From NCBI RefSeq assembly GCF_014534685.1, contig NZ_JACVVX010000004.1:1-64000 (forward strand): a DNA stretch of 64,000 nucleotides. Direction: 5' to 3'. Below are positions 1-11,346 of this stretch, in pieces. The translations under genes and the position numbers were made by a program. The DNA is from Oryzicola mucosus. Lineage in GTDB: Bacteria > Pseudomonadota > Alphaproteobacteria > Rhizobiales > Rhizobiaceae. Positions within the stretch are counted from its first letter, which is position 1, and every line of letters begins with the position of its first letter. The notes under the pieces were generated by a model that searched no databases, was not told where the DNA came from, and worked only from the letters and a program-made list of their open reading frames with translations.

Positions 1-174
1 TCGCCCGACCTGAACCCGATCGAGATGGCGTTCTCGAAGCTCAAGGCGTTGCTGCGCAAGAGGGCCGCGCGAACGTTCGACGCCCTATGCCATGCAATCG
101 GCGATATCTGTGACCTCTTCGACACAACACAATGCCGAAACTTTTTCAAGGCTGCCGGATATGAGGCCGATTAA
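1..174 (+). CDS. IS630-type transposase, C-terminal fragment cut by the window edge
   Basis: The frame is open from base 1 to a TAA at 172-174 and encodes about 57 residues. It begins SPDLNPIE, the conserved block of IS630-family DDE transposases that carries the catalytic glutamate, and continues with a basic KLKALLRK stretch typical of that family. Only the C-terminal end is visible, so whether the upstream part is intact cannot be judged. It is the end of an insertion sequence next to the MAPEG gene. Confidence 0.85.
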   Translation, partial: SPDLNPIEMAFSKLKALLRKRAARTFDALCHAIGDICDLFDTTQCRNFFKAAGYEAD

Positions 175-189
175 GTGCGACACGCTTTA
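1..189 (+). mobile_element. Right end of an IS630-family insertion sequence
   Basis: The transposase end is followed by GTGCGACACGCTT (175-187), which looks like the terminal inverted repeat. A TA dinucleotide follows at 188-189. IS630-family elements duplicate a TA target, so this TA is the likely boundary. The opposite end lies outside the window, so the inverted repeat cannot be verified here. Confidence 0.6.
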
Positions 190-606
190 GACAACGGCCA
201 GAAGGTGCAGCGCGAACCACAGCCACATCAGTATAACCGCGACGAAGCCGATGATGAAGATTGGCCGCCGGTAAAGCAGGCGATTGCTGGTCATGTGGAC
301 GTATGCATGCACATAGCGCGATGCGACGAACAGCCAGGCCAGAAGCAGCGCGACGTAGGATGCGCCGTTCGTGACATAGAGCGACAGGCAGACGACGTAG
401 AACAGCACCGGCAGCTCGAACTGGCTCAAAATGTTGTTGGCAGCCGTCTCGCTGGCCTCCGGCTCGGCGTTTCGACGTTTGAACGTCCGCAAATCAGCCG
501 CTCCGGATTTCACCGCCTGCATGCGGCGGGAATACATGACAAAATAGGCGATGAAGGTCAGCACGGCCTGTGCGATGACCGGCCAAAAGATCGCAGTCTG
601 ATTCAA
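187..606 (-). CDS. MAPEG family membrane protein
   Basis: A 139-residue protein with about four hydrophobic segments (roughly residues 8-25, 65-80, 83-100 and 115-135), the size and layout of bacterial MAPEG proteins (membrane-associated proteins in eicosanoid and glutathione metabolism). The central block with NILSQFELPVLFY matches the family pattern of a conserved N, E and P in the second helix. The substrate is unknown; some family members are glutathione transferases or peroxidases. Its stop codon (187-189) is formed across the IS630 end and its TA target, so the last residues may have been altered by the insertion. Confidence 0.8.
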   Translation of the reverse strand: MNQTAIFWPVIAQAVLTFIAYFVMYSRRMQAVKSGAADLRTFKRRNAEPEASETAANNILSQFELPVLFYVVCLSLYVTNGASYVALLLAWLFVASRYVHAYVHMTSNRLLYRRPIFIIGFVAVILMWLWFALHLLAVV

Positions 607-662
607 GCGCCCTCTCCTGTGTGAAGCCTACTGCTCATACGCGGAAGACGCGTTCACGGACT

Positions 663-1202
663 TCAACGCTTCGGACGTCGCACTGCTACAAGGCAGCCCA
701 GCACCAATAAGGGCACGGCCAGCAGCGCGTATTTGAGCATTCCCAGCATCGAAGCCAAAGCCAGCGTATCGGCATTGGCGCTGAGCGGATCGGACAGCAC
801 GCGGACAACAGCCGCGTTCTGGGCATAGTTGGCAACCGTATAGGGAAGAACCAGCGCAAGAGCCACGGTGGCGCGGCGGTTCGGCGATATCGCTTTGAAG
901 GCTGCGACGTCATGGGCCGCATGCAGCAGAAGGCTGATCAGCGTCAACGACAAGAGCGCCGGAAACAACAGGTCGATGCTGAGATAGTGCCATACGAGAA
1001 TGGCTTCCGCGCCGCGTGGGCCAAGGGCTGTGAGCCACTCGATACCCTGCTGCGGCGCAAAGCCGAAAGGCCGCCATGCAAGCGACGCGAGACCGCCGCT
1101 CAACGATTGAAAATAGAAGAACTCCAACAGGACCATAATGGCCAGGACGGCCAAAGTCGCCACGGTCAAAGGGCCGGCATGGCGCCAAAGCCGCGCAATC
1201 AT
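663..1202 (-). CDS. Hypothetical integral membrane protein
   Basis: A 179-residue protein with about four strongly hydrophobic segments (near residues 12-32, 80-100, 110-130 and 150-172) and a basic C-terminus (VRRPKR). No family is recognised with confidence. It stands alone between the MAPEG gene and guaB on the same strand, with gaps of 56 and 185 bases. The coding frame is clear because the opposite frames give no plausible protein. Its function cannot be stated. Confidence 0.65.
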   Translation of the reverse strand: MIARLWRHAGPLTVATLAVLAIMVLLEFFYFQSLSGGLASLAWRPFGFAPQQGIEWLTALGPRGAEAILVWHYLSIDLLFPALLSLTLISLLLHAAHDVAAFKAISPNRRATVALALVLPYTVANYAQNAAVVRVLSDPLSANADTLALASMLGMLKYALLAVPLLVLGCLVAVRRPKR

Positions 1203-1387
1203 GCCGGTTTGCCCTTGTCGAGGCCGTGCGAACGCACAATGCTCATCTTCTACTCAGCTATCCGAAACCAGCATTTGCCGGCACGGCACGCTGTGCCGTT
1301 GCACAGGGTTTACCACCCATCGCTTCCCAAATCCTAAACAGGACGGGCTGGCTGCTTAGCCGCCAACGGCAGCGGTTCTGAGGCGGC

Positions 1388-3057
<1,670 letters not shown>

Positions 3058-3111
3058 TGATTTCTCGGCAAGGTTGCAGCGCAAAGAACCTTCGCCTTTC
3101 CGCCGGATTCC

Positions 3112-4242
3112 ATGAACGCAACCTTCCAAGATCAGATGGCGCTCAGCCCAGCCGCGGCGCCCTCGTCGGTCACACGCGAGCCCTTCGCCTTTACCGGCAC
3201 CGCCAGGGAATATTTCGGTATCTGGATCGTCAACGTGCTTCTGACGATCGTCACGCTCGGCATTTATTCGGCCTGGGCCAAGGTGCGGCGACAGCGCTAT
3301 TTCTATGGCAATACACATCTGGCCGGCGGCACCTTTGAATATCACGCCAAGCCAATGCGCATCCTTGTCGGGCGTATCATCGTGCTGGTCCTGCTGGTGG
3401 CCTATAATGTGATCCTGACCGTCGCCTCGGTCTATGGCATCATCATCATCATCGTCGCGATCTTCGCAGTGCCATGGCTGATTATGCGCGGCCTGCGTTT
3501 CAGCGTCAGGGTAACGACCTACCGCAATGTGCGTTTCGACTTCACCGGCGGCTATTGGGGTGCCTTCCGTGCCTACATCCTCGGCGGCGCGCTGATTTAT
3601 GGTACGCTCGGCTTCCTTGCCCCGCTCGCCTCGCAGTGGATCTGGAACTACATGCTGGGCAATCTGCGCTATGGCGACCGACCGATCAGCTGCGATCCCA
3701 GGCTCGAAAAGCTCTACGGGCAATGGTGGCTCCCGGCTATCGTCTTCGTGCTGGGCTCAATTGCCATGGTCGCCCTCGCCATCGCGGCCGCCTATCTTGC
3801 CGGCGCCTTCCTGCCCGAAGGAGTGTTGGACCGGCTCGATCCTGACAACGAGAATGGCTTCCCGATCTATGTTCTCGTCGGTCTGATCTATCTCGGCTTC
3901 ATCCCACTCGCTTTGATGTACATGCTGAGCGCCCTGCTCTACCGCGCCGGCACACGAAACGTCGCCCTCAGCGAGACGGTGATCGACGGTCGCCATGCGC
4001 TTTCCTCACAGATCCATCGCGGGCGATTTGCGTGGATCTGGTTCTCCAACCTGTTCGTCACTGTAATGACACTGGGTCTTGCACGGCCATGGGCGGCGAT
4101 CCGTATGGCGCGCTATCTTTCCGTCGTCACCTGGCTCGACACCACAGGCTCGCTCGACAGCTATGTCAGCGGCCTGCGCGCGGAAGGTGGGGCGACCGGT
4201 TCGGAGTTCCTCGACGTCGAAGGGTTCGACCTTGGCTTCTGA
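3112..4242 (+). CDS. YjgN-like DUF898 membrane protein
   Basis: A 376-residue polytopic membrane protein of the DUF898 (YjgN) family. It shows the family hallmark of repeated segments with TLGIYSAWAKVRRQRYF near residues 45-60 and a related TLGLARPWAAIRMARYL near 323-340, around several long hydrophobic helices. The biochemical role of the family is not established. Its 3' end overlaps the start of the M48 peptidase by 11 bases, so the two are probably translationally coupled, which suggests a joint role at the inner membrane. Confidence 0.85.
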   Translation: MNATFQDQMALSPAAAPSSVTREPFAFTGTAREYFGIWIVNVLLTIVTLGIYSAWAKVRRQRYFYGNTHLAGGTFEYHAKPMRILVGRIIVLVLLVAYNVILTVASVYGIIIIIVAIFAVPWLIMRGLRFSVRVTTYRNVRFDFTGGYWGAFRAYILGGALIYGTLGFLAPLASQWIWNYMLGNLRYGDRPISCDPRLEKLYGQWWLPAIVFVLGSIAMVALAIAAAYLAGAFLPEGVLDRLDPDNENGFPIYVLVGLIYLGFIPLALMYMLSALLYRAGTRNVALSETVIDGRHALSSQIHRGRFAWIWFSNLFVTVMTLGLARPWAAIRMARYLSVVTWLDTTGSLDSYVSGLRAEGGATGSEFLDVEGFDLGF

Positions 4243-5311
4243 GACGCCGGCGCTGACCGGCCTGTGGCGCGAGGCCGGCCAGGCTCGGGCCAAGGAAGCG
4301 AGGCTGGAGGTCGACGAAGCCTTCATCGCAGCCGTACTCGACGCCGAAGCTCATACGCTTGCAACCGCTCCCTTGCGTGACGCGGATGTCTCGGCCCGCA
4401 TCGGGTCGATTGCCCGCCGCGTCACCTTTCCCGACGGCTCGGTATTCGAAACCAAGGACAATGATGGCATCGACAGGCTGCTTCGAGGCGCAGGCAGCCG
4501 CACCGCCGGCGTAGTCAGTGGGCTCGAGCAGTTCCGACCCCGGCTCATTGCGTTCGTGCTATTAACCATCGTCTTCTGCGTGGCGATCTACCGCTACGCC
4601 GTGCCGGCACTGGTCGAGGTTGCGATTTGGGCGACGCCGCCGGCGGTGACAACAGCGATCAGCCAGAGCGTGATGGTCTCTCTCGACAATTCGGTCTTTG
4701 CCGAAAGCACCCTGCCGGAGGCGCGGCGGAAGGCTTTGTCCGACGGCTTTTCCCAGCTGAGCGCTCTGACGCCGCGTGGGGAGACGCAAACACCCGGGAG
4801 TCCCGCCTATACGCTCAATTTTCGACGTGGCGGTTCGATCGGCCCGAATGCCTTCGCCCTACCTGACGGCACGGTGGTACTGACCGACGAACTGGTCGAA
4901 CTTGCCGGCAGCGACGACGAGATAGTGCTGGGCGTGCTCGCCCATGAAATCGGACATGTCGACCACGAGCACAGCCTTCGCCAACTCTACGAGGCCGCAG
5001 GCACCGCCGGGCTGATCATGCTGATCGGCGGCGACATCGGCGCTGGCACCGAGGATCTGCTGACGCAAGGCGCCGCCCTTGTGGCGCTGTCCCATTCGCG
5101 CGGCGCGGAGCGCGAAGCCGACCGCTTTAGTGTCGAATTGATGCACAAGGCCGGGCGCGACCCGGCGGCGGTGGCGCGGTTCTTCGAATTGCTGCAGAAA
5201 AAACTCGGCGATACCGGCAGCGATGACTTTCTGTCGACTCATCCCGCGACGCCGGAACGCATCGCTGAAACGCGGCGCTATGCAAAGGAAATTGAAGCGG
5301 CGGGGAAGTAG
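4232..5311 (+). CDS. M48 family zinc metallopeptidase
   Basis: A membrane-anchored zinc endopeptidase of about 359 aa. HEIGHVDHE supplies the HExxH zinc motif, and a downstream E in GAEREADRFSVE supplies the third ligand, as in the M48 (HtpX/Oma1-like) family. One hydrophobic segment near residue 105 (VLLTIVFCVAIYRYAV) precedes the catalytic domain. I chose the TTG at 4232 because AGGG lies 7 bases upstream and the N-terminus becomes sensible; an ATG at 4079 would run far into the DUF898 gene in another frame. It likely acts on membrane or periplasmic proteins. No partner is known beyond the coupled DUF898 gene. Confidence 0.85.
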   Translation: MASETPALTGLWREAGQARAKEARLEVDEAFIAAVLDAEAHTLATAPLRDADVSARIGSIARRVTFPDGSVFETKDNDGIDRLLRGAGSRTAGVVSGLEQFRPRLIAFVLLTIVFCVAIYRYAVPALVEVAIWATPPAVTTAISQSVMVSLDNSVFAESTLPEARRKALSDGFSQLSALTPRGETQTPGSPAYTLNFRRGGSIGPNAFALPDGTVVLTDELVELAGSDDEIVLGVLAHEIGHVDHEHSLRQLYEAAGTAGLIMLIGGDIGAGTEDLLTQGAALVALSHSRGAEREADRFSVELMHKAGRDPAAVARFFELLQKKLGDTGSDDFLSTHPATPERIAETRRYAKEIEAAGK

Positions 5312-5374
5312 AAGACGGCTCCCTCAGCGGTTTCTAAAGGTTAGGCTTTGCTGTGGCGCGCCTGGGATGTGAAA

Positions 5375-5405
5375 CGGCCATCTCCCCGGAGAGGGAAAAT
5401 GGCCG
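5375..5405. terminator. Inverted repeat between convergent genes
   Basis: CGGCCAT (5375-5381) and ATGGCCG (5399-5405) form a 7-base inverted repeat enclosing a second small hairpin (CTCCCCGGAGAG). It sits between the convergent M48 peptidase and MBL-fold genes. There is no clear U-run, so the terminator role is weakly supported. Confidence 0.25.
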
Positions 5406-5422
5406 CATCTTGTCCAGTTGTC

Positions 5423-6400
5423 TCAAATATCGAACTGGTAGCTCGCCGGCGTGTAGAAAAAGCCACCGTCGCGTTCGGTTACAAAGCCAACCGAAGGGAA
5501 CGGCATGTGGTAGCCGATGAAGGGCACTTTGTCGGCGGCGATCATGCCAAAAACCTTGCGGCGCGTGGCGGCCGCAGCTTCCTTGTCCATGTCGAACCGC
5601 ACCTGCCAATCGGGCTTCTGCAGCGAGACGACATAGTGGTTGGCGGTGTCGGCCGTGAGCACGAGCCGCTTGCCTGCCGACTCGACGTTGAAGACCATAT
5701 GTCCGGGCGTATGGCCGGGTGCTGCGATGCCGGTGATGCCGCTGACGACGCTGCCATTGTCGCCGATGAAGGTGGCTTTCTCTGCCAGCGGCTTGATGTT
5801 GGCCGCAACCGCCTTGGCATTGCCTTCGGTCGGACCGGAGAGGCGGTCCGGGGCGGTCCAGAAATCATATTCGGTCTGGCCCATGACATAGCGGGCATTG
5901 GCGAAGGCCGGCGCACCATTCTCCATCAGGCCACCGATATGATCGCCATGCATGTGGGTGATGACGACGATGCTGACGTCCTCGGGCTTGTAGCCCGCCG
6001 CCTGCATGCGGCTCTTGAGCTTGCCAAGGCCATTGGCCTGGCCGGCGGCGCCGAAGCCTGTATCGAACAGCACGAGGTCATCGCCCGCCTTGATGAGAAC
6101 GGGGGTGAACCCGTTGGCAAATTTGTCGGACGGCAGCATATTGGCTTCGAGCAGAGCCGCCACTTCAGCCGCCTCTTGATCCGAGCCGAAAGTAGGGTGC
6201 GGACCGTCGGCGACGCGAATACCGTCCTGAATGCTGATGACCTCGAAATCTCCGAGCTTGAACCGGTAAAAGCCCGGGTTCTCCTCAGTCGACGCTGCTG
6301 CCTGCGCATGAGATGTGCCGATTTTGATCTGTGACATCGCCACGCCCGCGGCACCCGCGAGCCCAAGCTTGAACGCACTGCGCCTATCCACCGTAACCAT
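5423..6400 (-). CDS. Tat-exported MBL-fold metallohydrolase
   Basis: A 325-residue metallo-beta-lactamase-fold hydrolase. THMHGDHIGG gives the HxHxDH metal motif near residue 140, and further conserved His (GHTPGH) and Asp residues lie downstream. The N-terminus MVTVDRRSAFKLGLAGAAG is a twin-arginine signal followed by a hydrophobic stretch and an AQA cleavage-like site, so a folded periplasmic enzyme is expected. The ATG at 6398-6400 has AAGGA 7 bases upstream and is preferred to a start 48 bases earlier. The substrate is unknown; lactonases, glyoxalase II-like and quorum-quenching enzymes share the fold. Confidence 0.85.
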   Translation of the reverse strand: MVTVDRRSAFKLGLAGAAGVAMSQIKIGTSHAQAAASTEENPGFYRFKLGDFEVISIQDGIRVADGPHPTFGSDQEAAEVAALLEANMLPSDKFANGFTPVLIKAGDDLVLFDTGFGAAGQANGLGKLKSRMQAAGYKPEDVSIVVITHMHGDHIGGLMENGAPAFANARYVMGQTEYDFWTAPDRLSGPTEGNAKAVAANIKPLAEKATFIGDNGSVVSGITGIAAPGHTPGHMVFNVESAGKRLVLTADTANHYVVSLQKPDWQVRFDMDKEAAAATRRKVFGMIAADKVPFIGYHMPFPSVGFVTERDGGFFYTPASYQFDI

Positions 6401-6614
6401 CGCCAATCCTTCTTGTTTTCCCAACTCGCAACTAATGTCGGGCAGCACAGCGAAAGGGCAAACACCAGCCGGTTCAAATATTGTTGAACGGGTGGAACCC
6501 GGTCCTCCTCGACACCTTAGTCGGCATCAACGATGTCTTGCGCACCATAGGACCGCCGGTGATTCCGTGATAACAAACGGCGCGCCTTGCCGTAGACTCA
6601 TCAGCCGAAGTTTC

Positions 6615-8021
6615 GTGAACCGCACTATCCCTCTCATCCTCGCCGTCGCCCTGTTCATGGAGAACATGGATTCGACCGTGATCGCGACGTCGCTGCCGGC
6701 GATTGCTGCCGATATCGGCACGAGCCCGATTGCGCTTAAGCTGGCGCTGACCGCCTATCTCGTGTCGCTGGCAATCTTCATTCCGATCAGCGCCTGGATG
6801 GCCGACCGCTTCGGCGCCAAACGGGTGTTTCGCGGCGCGATCCTGGTCTTCATGGTCGGCTCGGTGCTGTGCGCGCTATCGGACTCGCTGCTGCAGTTCG
6901 TCGGAAGTCGATTCCTGCAGGGCGTCGGCGGCTCGATGATGACACCGATTGCTCGGCTGGTGCTGGTCCGCGCGACGGAACGGAGCCAGCTCGTTTCGGC
7001 GCTGGCCTGGCTGACGATCCCCGGCCTGATCGGTCCTTTGGCCGGCCCGCCGGTCGGCGGTTTCATCACCACCTATTTCTCCTGGCACTGGATCTTTCTC
7101 ATCAATGTGCCCATTGGCTTTGCCGGCATCGTCCTGTCCGGCATCTTCCTGCCCCACATTCCCTCGGAGGGCGCCAACAAGCTCGACGTCAAGGGCCTGT
7201 TCCTGTCGGGCATCGCGGCGTCTGGCATCGTCTTCGGCCTCTCAGTGATCAGTCTGCCGGCCCTGCCGCCCATTGTCGGCATCCTCACGCTGGCATTGGG
7301 CGTCACAAGCGCAGCACTCTACGTCCGGCATGCCAAACGCACGCAATACCCGCTTCTGGAGCTAAAGCTGCTGCGCCGGCAAGTGTTTCGCGCTGCGATC
7401 GTCGGCGGCAATGTCTACCGGATCGGCGCAGGGGCCATTCCCTTCCTTCTGCCACTGATGCTGCAGCTTGGATTCGGCATGACACCGTTCCAGTCTGGCA
7501 TGATCACCTTCGCGTCGGCAGGCGGCGCGCTCGCCATGAAGTTCATCGCACCACAGTTGCTGCGGTGGTTCGGTTTCCGCACCGTGCTGGCGAGCGCATC
7601 GGTGGTCAGCGCGTTCCTGATCGCGTTGAACGGGTTCTTTACCCCCGAAACACCCTATACGGTGATGATCGGCATCCTGTTTTGCGCCGGATTCCTGCGC
7701 TCGCTGTTCTTCACCTCCACCAATGCGCTGGTGTTTTCCGACATCGACACCAAGGAGACCGGCCAAGCGACCGCCATGGCTGCGGTGGCGCAGCAAACCT
7801 CGGTGGCTATCGGTGTCGCAGTGGGCGGCGGCGCGCTGGAGATGTTCGGGCTTTTGACCGGCCAAGGCATCAGCATGATCGCCTTCACCTATTCGTTCCT
7901 GACAATCGCGGCCATCACCGGGCTCTCGGTGTTCTGGTTCCTGTTTTTGCCGTCGGATGCCGGCAATACGATTTCCGGACACCGGTTGGCCGACCGCGCC
8001 GAGGAAGCGCCGGCGGAGTAA
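6615..8021 (+). CDS. MFS transporter, DHA2-type multidrug exporter
   Basis: A drug:proton antiporter-like protein of about 468 aa with roughly 14 membrane helices, the DHA2 (EmrB/QacA) layout. The first helix carries the LFMENMDSTVIATSLPAI block, and the loop after helix 2 has the motif A-like sequence WMADRFGAKR. The open frame extends 300 bases upstream, but that part is antisense to the MBL gene and precedes the first helix. I therefore took the GTG at 6615, although its ribosome site is weak. Substrates cannot be read from the sequence. It ends on the base before the convergent rlmE gene. Confidence 0.85.
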   Translation: MNRTIPLILAVALFMENMDSTVIATSLPAIAADIGTSPIALKLALTAYLVSLAIFIPISAWMADRFGAKRVFRGAILVFMVGSVLCALSDSLLQFVGSRFLQGVGGSMMTPIARLVLVRATERSQLVSALAWLTIPGLIGPLAGPPVGGFITTYFSWHWIFLINVPIGFAGIVLSGIFLPHIPSEGANKLDVKGLFLSGIAASGIVFGLSVISLPALPPIVGILTLALGVTSAALYVRHAKRTQYPLLELKLLRRQVFRAAIVGGNVYRIGAGAIPFLLPLMLQLGFGMTPFQSGMITFASAGGALAMKFIAPQLLRWFGFRTVLASASVVSAFLIALNGFFTPETPYTVMIGILFCAGFLRSLFFTSTNALVFSDIDTKETGQATAMAAVAQQTSVAIGVAVGGGALEMFGLLTGQGISMIAFTYSFLTIAAITGLSVFWFLFLPSDAGNTISGHRLADRAEEAPAE

Positions 8022-8774
8022 CTACTCCCCGTCCTGTTCCCGATCCGTCTCGGGCTCGACATCGGCGTCTTCGATGCCCGGCTGCCTGCCCTTGAAATGT
8101 TTCGCCAGGAGATAGAGCTCGACCGATTCGTCGCGTGAGGCCGGCGGCTTGACGTGCTGCACGGTGCGGAAATGGCGCTTGAGCTGGCCCAAAAGCTCGT
8201 TTTCGGTTCCGCCCTGGAAGGTCTTGGTGAGGAAATGCCCACCCGGTTTGAGCACCGAAATTGCGAAATCGACCGCGACTTCGCACAAATGCATGGTGCG
8301 CAGATGGTCGGTGCGGCGGTGGCCGGTGGTTGGTGCGGCCATGTCCGACATGACGAAATCGGGCGGGCCGCCGAGCGCTTCGGCCAGTTTCGCGGGCGCC
8401 TCGTCGTCGAGAAAATCCATCGTCAGAATGACTGCGCCTGGCACGGCATCCATTTCGAGATAGTCGATGCCGACGACACGCGGCGCTTCCGCCGTCGACT
8501 TCACGCGAGCGACGGCGACCTGGCACCAGCCGCCGGGCGCGGCACCCAGATCGATGATCTTCATGCCGGGCTTGAGCAGCTTGTGCTTGTCGTCGATCTC
8601 GGTGAGCTTGTAGGCCGCGCGCGAGCGGTAGCCGTCGGCCTTGGACCGCTGGACATAGGGGTCGTTCATATGGCGTTCGAGCCAGCGGCGCGAGGATTCC
8701 TTGAGACCGCTCTTCTTCTTGATCTTGGTGCGCAGTACACGCGCCCCGCTGGTTGGCTTTTCCGGCTTCTTCAT
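8022..8774 (-). CDS. rlmE: 23S rRNA (uridine2552-2'-O)-methyltransferase
   Basis: A SAM-dependent RrmJ/FtsJ methyltransferase of 250 aa that methylates U2552 in the A loop of 23S rRNA during late 50S assembly. The SAM motif [11 protein letters not shown] is near residue 75. The family K-D-K-E tetrad is plausible in [20 protein letters not shown], and KTFQGG followed by a late Glu. A basic N-terminal tail of about 35 residues precedes the core, common in alphaproteobacterial members. The ATG overlaps the stop of the ppx-like gene by 4 bases (ATGA), so the two are co-transcribed. Confidence 0.93.
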   Translation of the reverse strand: MKKPEKPTSGARVLRTKIKKKSGLKESSRRWLERHMNDPYVQRSKADGYRSRAAYKLTEIDDKHKLLKPGMKIIDLGAAPGGWCQVAVARVKSTAEAPRVVGIDYLEMDAVPGAVILTMDFLDDEAPAKLAEALGGPPDFVMSDMAAPTTGHRRTDHLRTMHLCEVAVDFAISVLKPGGHFLTKTFQGGTENELLGQLKRHFRTVQHVKPPASRDESVELYLLAKHFKGRQPGIEDADVEPETDREQDGE

Positions 8775-10156
8775 GTCTGAACCCTTTGACGGTCACGCCG
8801 CCAGACGCCGTCATCGGCCATCAATTCGCTCAAAATGCCCTCGCGCAAGCCACGGTCGGCCACGCGCAGCCGCGTTGACGGCCAGGTGACGCGAATGGCC
8901 TCGAGAATGGCGCAGCCCGCAAGCACCAGGTCGGCGCGGTCGGCGCCGATGCAGGGGCTTGCGACGCGCTCGTCGAAATTCCAGCCGCACAGCTTTGCCA
9001 CCATCTTGTCGACATTGTCGCGGTCCATCCACAAACCGTCGACACGTCGACGGTCGTAGCGCTCAAGATCGAGATGCACGCCCGCCAGCGTCGTCACCGT
9101 TCCGGAGGTGCCGAGCAGGTGGAAATCCGGACCCGACACGAGATGCGAAAGCTTATCACGCCCCTCGAAAGCCTGCAGCCTTTGGGCGACATCGTCCACC
9201 ATGGCGGCGAAAACTTCCGGCGTGACATCGCGGCCGCCATAGCGCTCGGCGAGCGAGACGACGCCGACCGGCAGGGAGGTCCACGAAACGATGTGATTGG
9301 CCAGACGCGGCGAACGCTGCAACGAGACGTCTATCAGCGCGATTTCGGAAGAACCGCCGCCAATGTCGAACAGCACGACCCCTTTGGTGCCGCGATCGAC
9401 CAGCGAGCCGCAGCCGGAGACAGCCAAGCGGGCTTCGGTGCGGCGGTCGATGATTTCCAGGCGCAGGCCGGCTTCGCGCTCGACGCGGTCGATGAACTCG
9501 GCGCCGTTTTCAGCCGAGCGGCAAGCCTCGGTGGCGACCAGTCGGGCCTTGCGGATCTTGCGATTGCGCAGTTTTTCGCCGCATATCTTGAGCGCCTCGA
9601 CGGCACGGTCCATCGCCGGCTGGCTGAGCCGGCCGCTGGCCGAAAGCCCTTCGCCCAGCCGGACGATTCGCGAGAAAGCATCGATGACGCGAAACTGGCC
9701 AGGCCGGCTCGGTACCGCTACCAACAGCCGGCAATTGTTGGTGCCAAGGTCGAGCGCAGCGAAAACCGGCAGTTCGAAACGGTCATCAGAATAAGCGGGC
9801 TTGATTTCCGGCCTTGCATCTCGCGACACCGCCGAGCGTTCAACCGCCGCGACAGGCGCGGCAGCAGCGGAGGGGGACAGGCGCTCGGATGCTGCACCAT
9901 TGGCGAAGACCTTTCGGCCGCGCCTACGCTTGCGCCGCTTCTTCTGCTTCAGCGGGTCTGTGACGGCTTGAGCCGGTGCCGGAGCACCGGGCTGAGACGC
10001 GGACTTTCTTCTGCGGCGCTGGCGAGAGCCGACGCGCGGCGGCGCCTGCTCTGCAGCCGTAACGCCCGCACCCGGCGCGCTGGCGCCGGACTTGCGGTGT
10101 CTCACCTTCTTATTCCTTCCGACGCCGCGCGAACCTTTCGGACGCCGCAGGCGCAT
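8771..10156 (-). CDS. Ppx/GppA family phosphatase with a long basic N-terminus
   Basis: A 461-residue exopolyphosphatase / pppGpp phosphohydrolase family protein. The ASKHA-fold phosphate loops are visible: [15 protein letters not shown] near residue 133 and FDIGGGSSE near 255. Only the N-terminal catalytic half of full Ppx is present (about 330 aa), as in many alphaproteobacterial paralogues. The first 115 residues are rich in Arg, Lys, Ala and Pro ([11 protein letters not shown]) and look disordered and nucleic-acid- or polyphosphate-binding. The precise substrate (polyP or pppGpp) cannot be decided. It is followed by rlmE with a 4-base overlap. Confidence 0.9.
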   Translation of the reverse strand: MRLRRPKGSRGVGRNKKVRHRKSGASAPGAGVTAAEQAPPRVGSRQRRRRKSASQPGAPAPAQAVTDPLKQKKRRKRRRGRKVFANGAASERLSPSAAAAPVAAVERSAVSRDARPEIKPAYSDDRFELPVFAALDLGTNNCRLLVAVPSRPGQFRVIDAFSRIVRLGEGLSASGRLSQPAMDRAVEALKICGEKLRNRKIRKARLVATEACRSAENGAEFIDRVEREAGLRLEIIDRRTEARLAVSGCGSLVDRGTKGVVLFDIGGGSSEIALIDVSLQRSPRLANHIVSWTSLPVGVVSLAERYGGRDVTPEVFAAMVDDVAQRLQAFEGRDKLSHLVSGPDFHLLGTSGTVTTLAGVHLDLERYDRRRVDGLWMDRDNVDKMVAKLCGWNFDERVASPCIGADRADLVLAGCAILEAIRVTWPSTRLRVADRGLREGILSELMADDGVWRRDRQRVQT

Positions 10157-10380
10157 TATCGTTCCATGTTGAGGACAGAGTAGCAGCGGCAGCGGAAATC
10201 ACCAAGACCCGAGTCGGACCCAATCGAAATTCCTGCGGGTCTATGCGCACGGAAGTTTTCACATTGTAACAGGCCGGGTTGAACCGAACGCCGCGATGGG
10301 GCATTTCTACTGCGGGGACAATGCGTCGGGAGATGAACTCCCGCCGGAAACAGGTTTGGGAACGGACACTTCACGAGCGC

Positions 10381-11346
10381 ATGAAGATAAAGGATTATAT
10401 CTGGCCGGTGATCGGCCTGGGAGCAGTCGCACTTTCGGTCTGGCTGCTCTATCACGAGTGGCGCGGGCTTTCGCTCGATGACGTCTGGGACAGCTTAACC
10501 TCCATTCCGCTGCACGCCTGGCTGCTTTCGGCCCTCGCCTCCATTGCCGCCTATGCAGCCCTGGCCGGCTACGACCACATCGCGCTGCTGCATCTGGGCC
10601 GGCGAATCTCCTGGGTCTTCGTTACGATCTGCTCATTCACGACCTACGCGCTGGCTCACAATATCGGCGGCTCGGTCCTGTCCGGGGCCGTGATCCGCTA
10701 TCGCGCCTATGGCAGCAAGGGCCTGACCGGACAGGAAGTCGGCGTTCTGGTAGCGTTGTGCTCGCTGACTTTCCTGATTTCGACGATCCTCGTCTCGGCG
10801 GTGGTGCTGCTGCTGGTCCCCGACATGCTCAGCCGCTTCATCGAAGGCACGCATGCGATGATGTCGGTCGGGCTCGGCCTTCTGGGTTTGACCCTTGTCG
10901 GACTCTACGTCCTGGGCAGCTGGATCGGCCTGAGACCGCTCAACATAGGCAGCTTCCGCCTGCAATACCCTGCCCTGCCGATCGTTGCGCGCCAGTTGAT
11001 CGTCGGGCCGCTGGAGCTTCTGGCGGCAGGCGCGATCATCTATTTCGCGCTGCCGGCGGAAAACAACCCCGGCTACATCATGGTGCTCGGCATCTTCCTG
11101 GTTTCGTTTTCGGCAGCATTGATATCGCATGCACCGGGCGGTCTCGGCGTCTTGGAAATCGTGTTTCTGCTCGGCCTTTCCGACATGGATCCCAATGCCG
11201 TGATCGCCGCGCTGCTCGTCTTCCGGCTGTTTTATCTGATCGTGCCGTTCATTCTGGGACTCATCGCCGTGATCGGCTTCGAGCGGTCGCAATGGTGGCG
11301 GCGCGGCAAATCGCCTGAACCGGTGCCGTTGGACAAGGCACTCTGA
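10381..11346 (+). CDS. Lysylphosphatidylglycerol synthetase flippase-domain (UPF0104-like) membrane protein
   Basis: A 321-residue polytopic membrane protein resembling the N-terminal flippase half of MprF and the YbhN/UPF0104 family. About eight hydrophobic segments are present, with conserved polar turns such as FTTYALAHNIGGSVLSGAVIRYRAY near residue 83. The late block SHAPGGLGVLE near 255 is the family hallmark. No aminoacyl-transferase domain follows, so a lipid-translocation or envelope role is more likely than lysyl-PG synthesis. The ATG at 10381 gives a family-like N-terminus; the frame stays open upstream to 10279. Confidence 0.8.
   Translation: MKIKDYIWPVIGLGAVALSVWLLYHEWRGLSLDDVWDSLTSIPLHAWLLSALASIAAYAALAGYDHIALLHLGRRISWVFVTICSFTTYALAHNIGGSVLSGAVIRYRAYGSKGLTGQEVGVLVALCSLTFLISTILVSAVVLLLVPDMLSRFIEGTHAMMSVGLGLLGLTLVGLYVLGSWIGLRPLNIGSFRLQYPALPIVARQLIVGPLELLAAGAIIYFALPAENNPGYIMVLGIFLVSFSAALISHAPGGLGVLEIVFLLGLSDMDPNAVIAALLVFRLFYLIVPFILGLIAVIGFERSQWWRRGKSPEPVPLDKAL

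Noticed and set aside
6315-6614. N-terminal extension of the MFS exporter
   Set aside because: Antisense to the MBL-fold gene and placed before the first membrane helix; GTG at 6615 gives the normal length.
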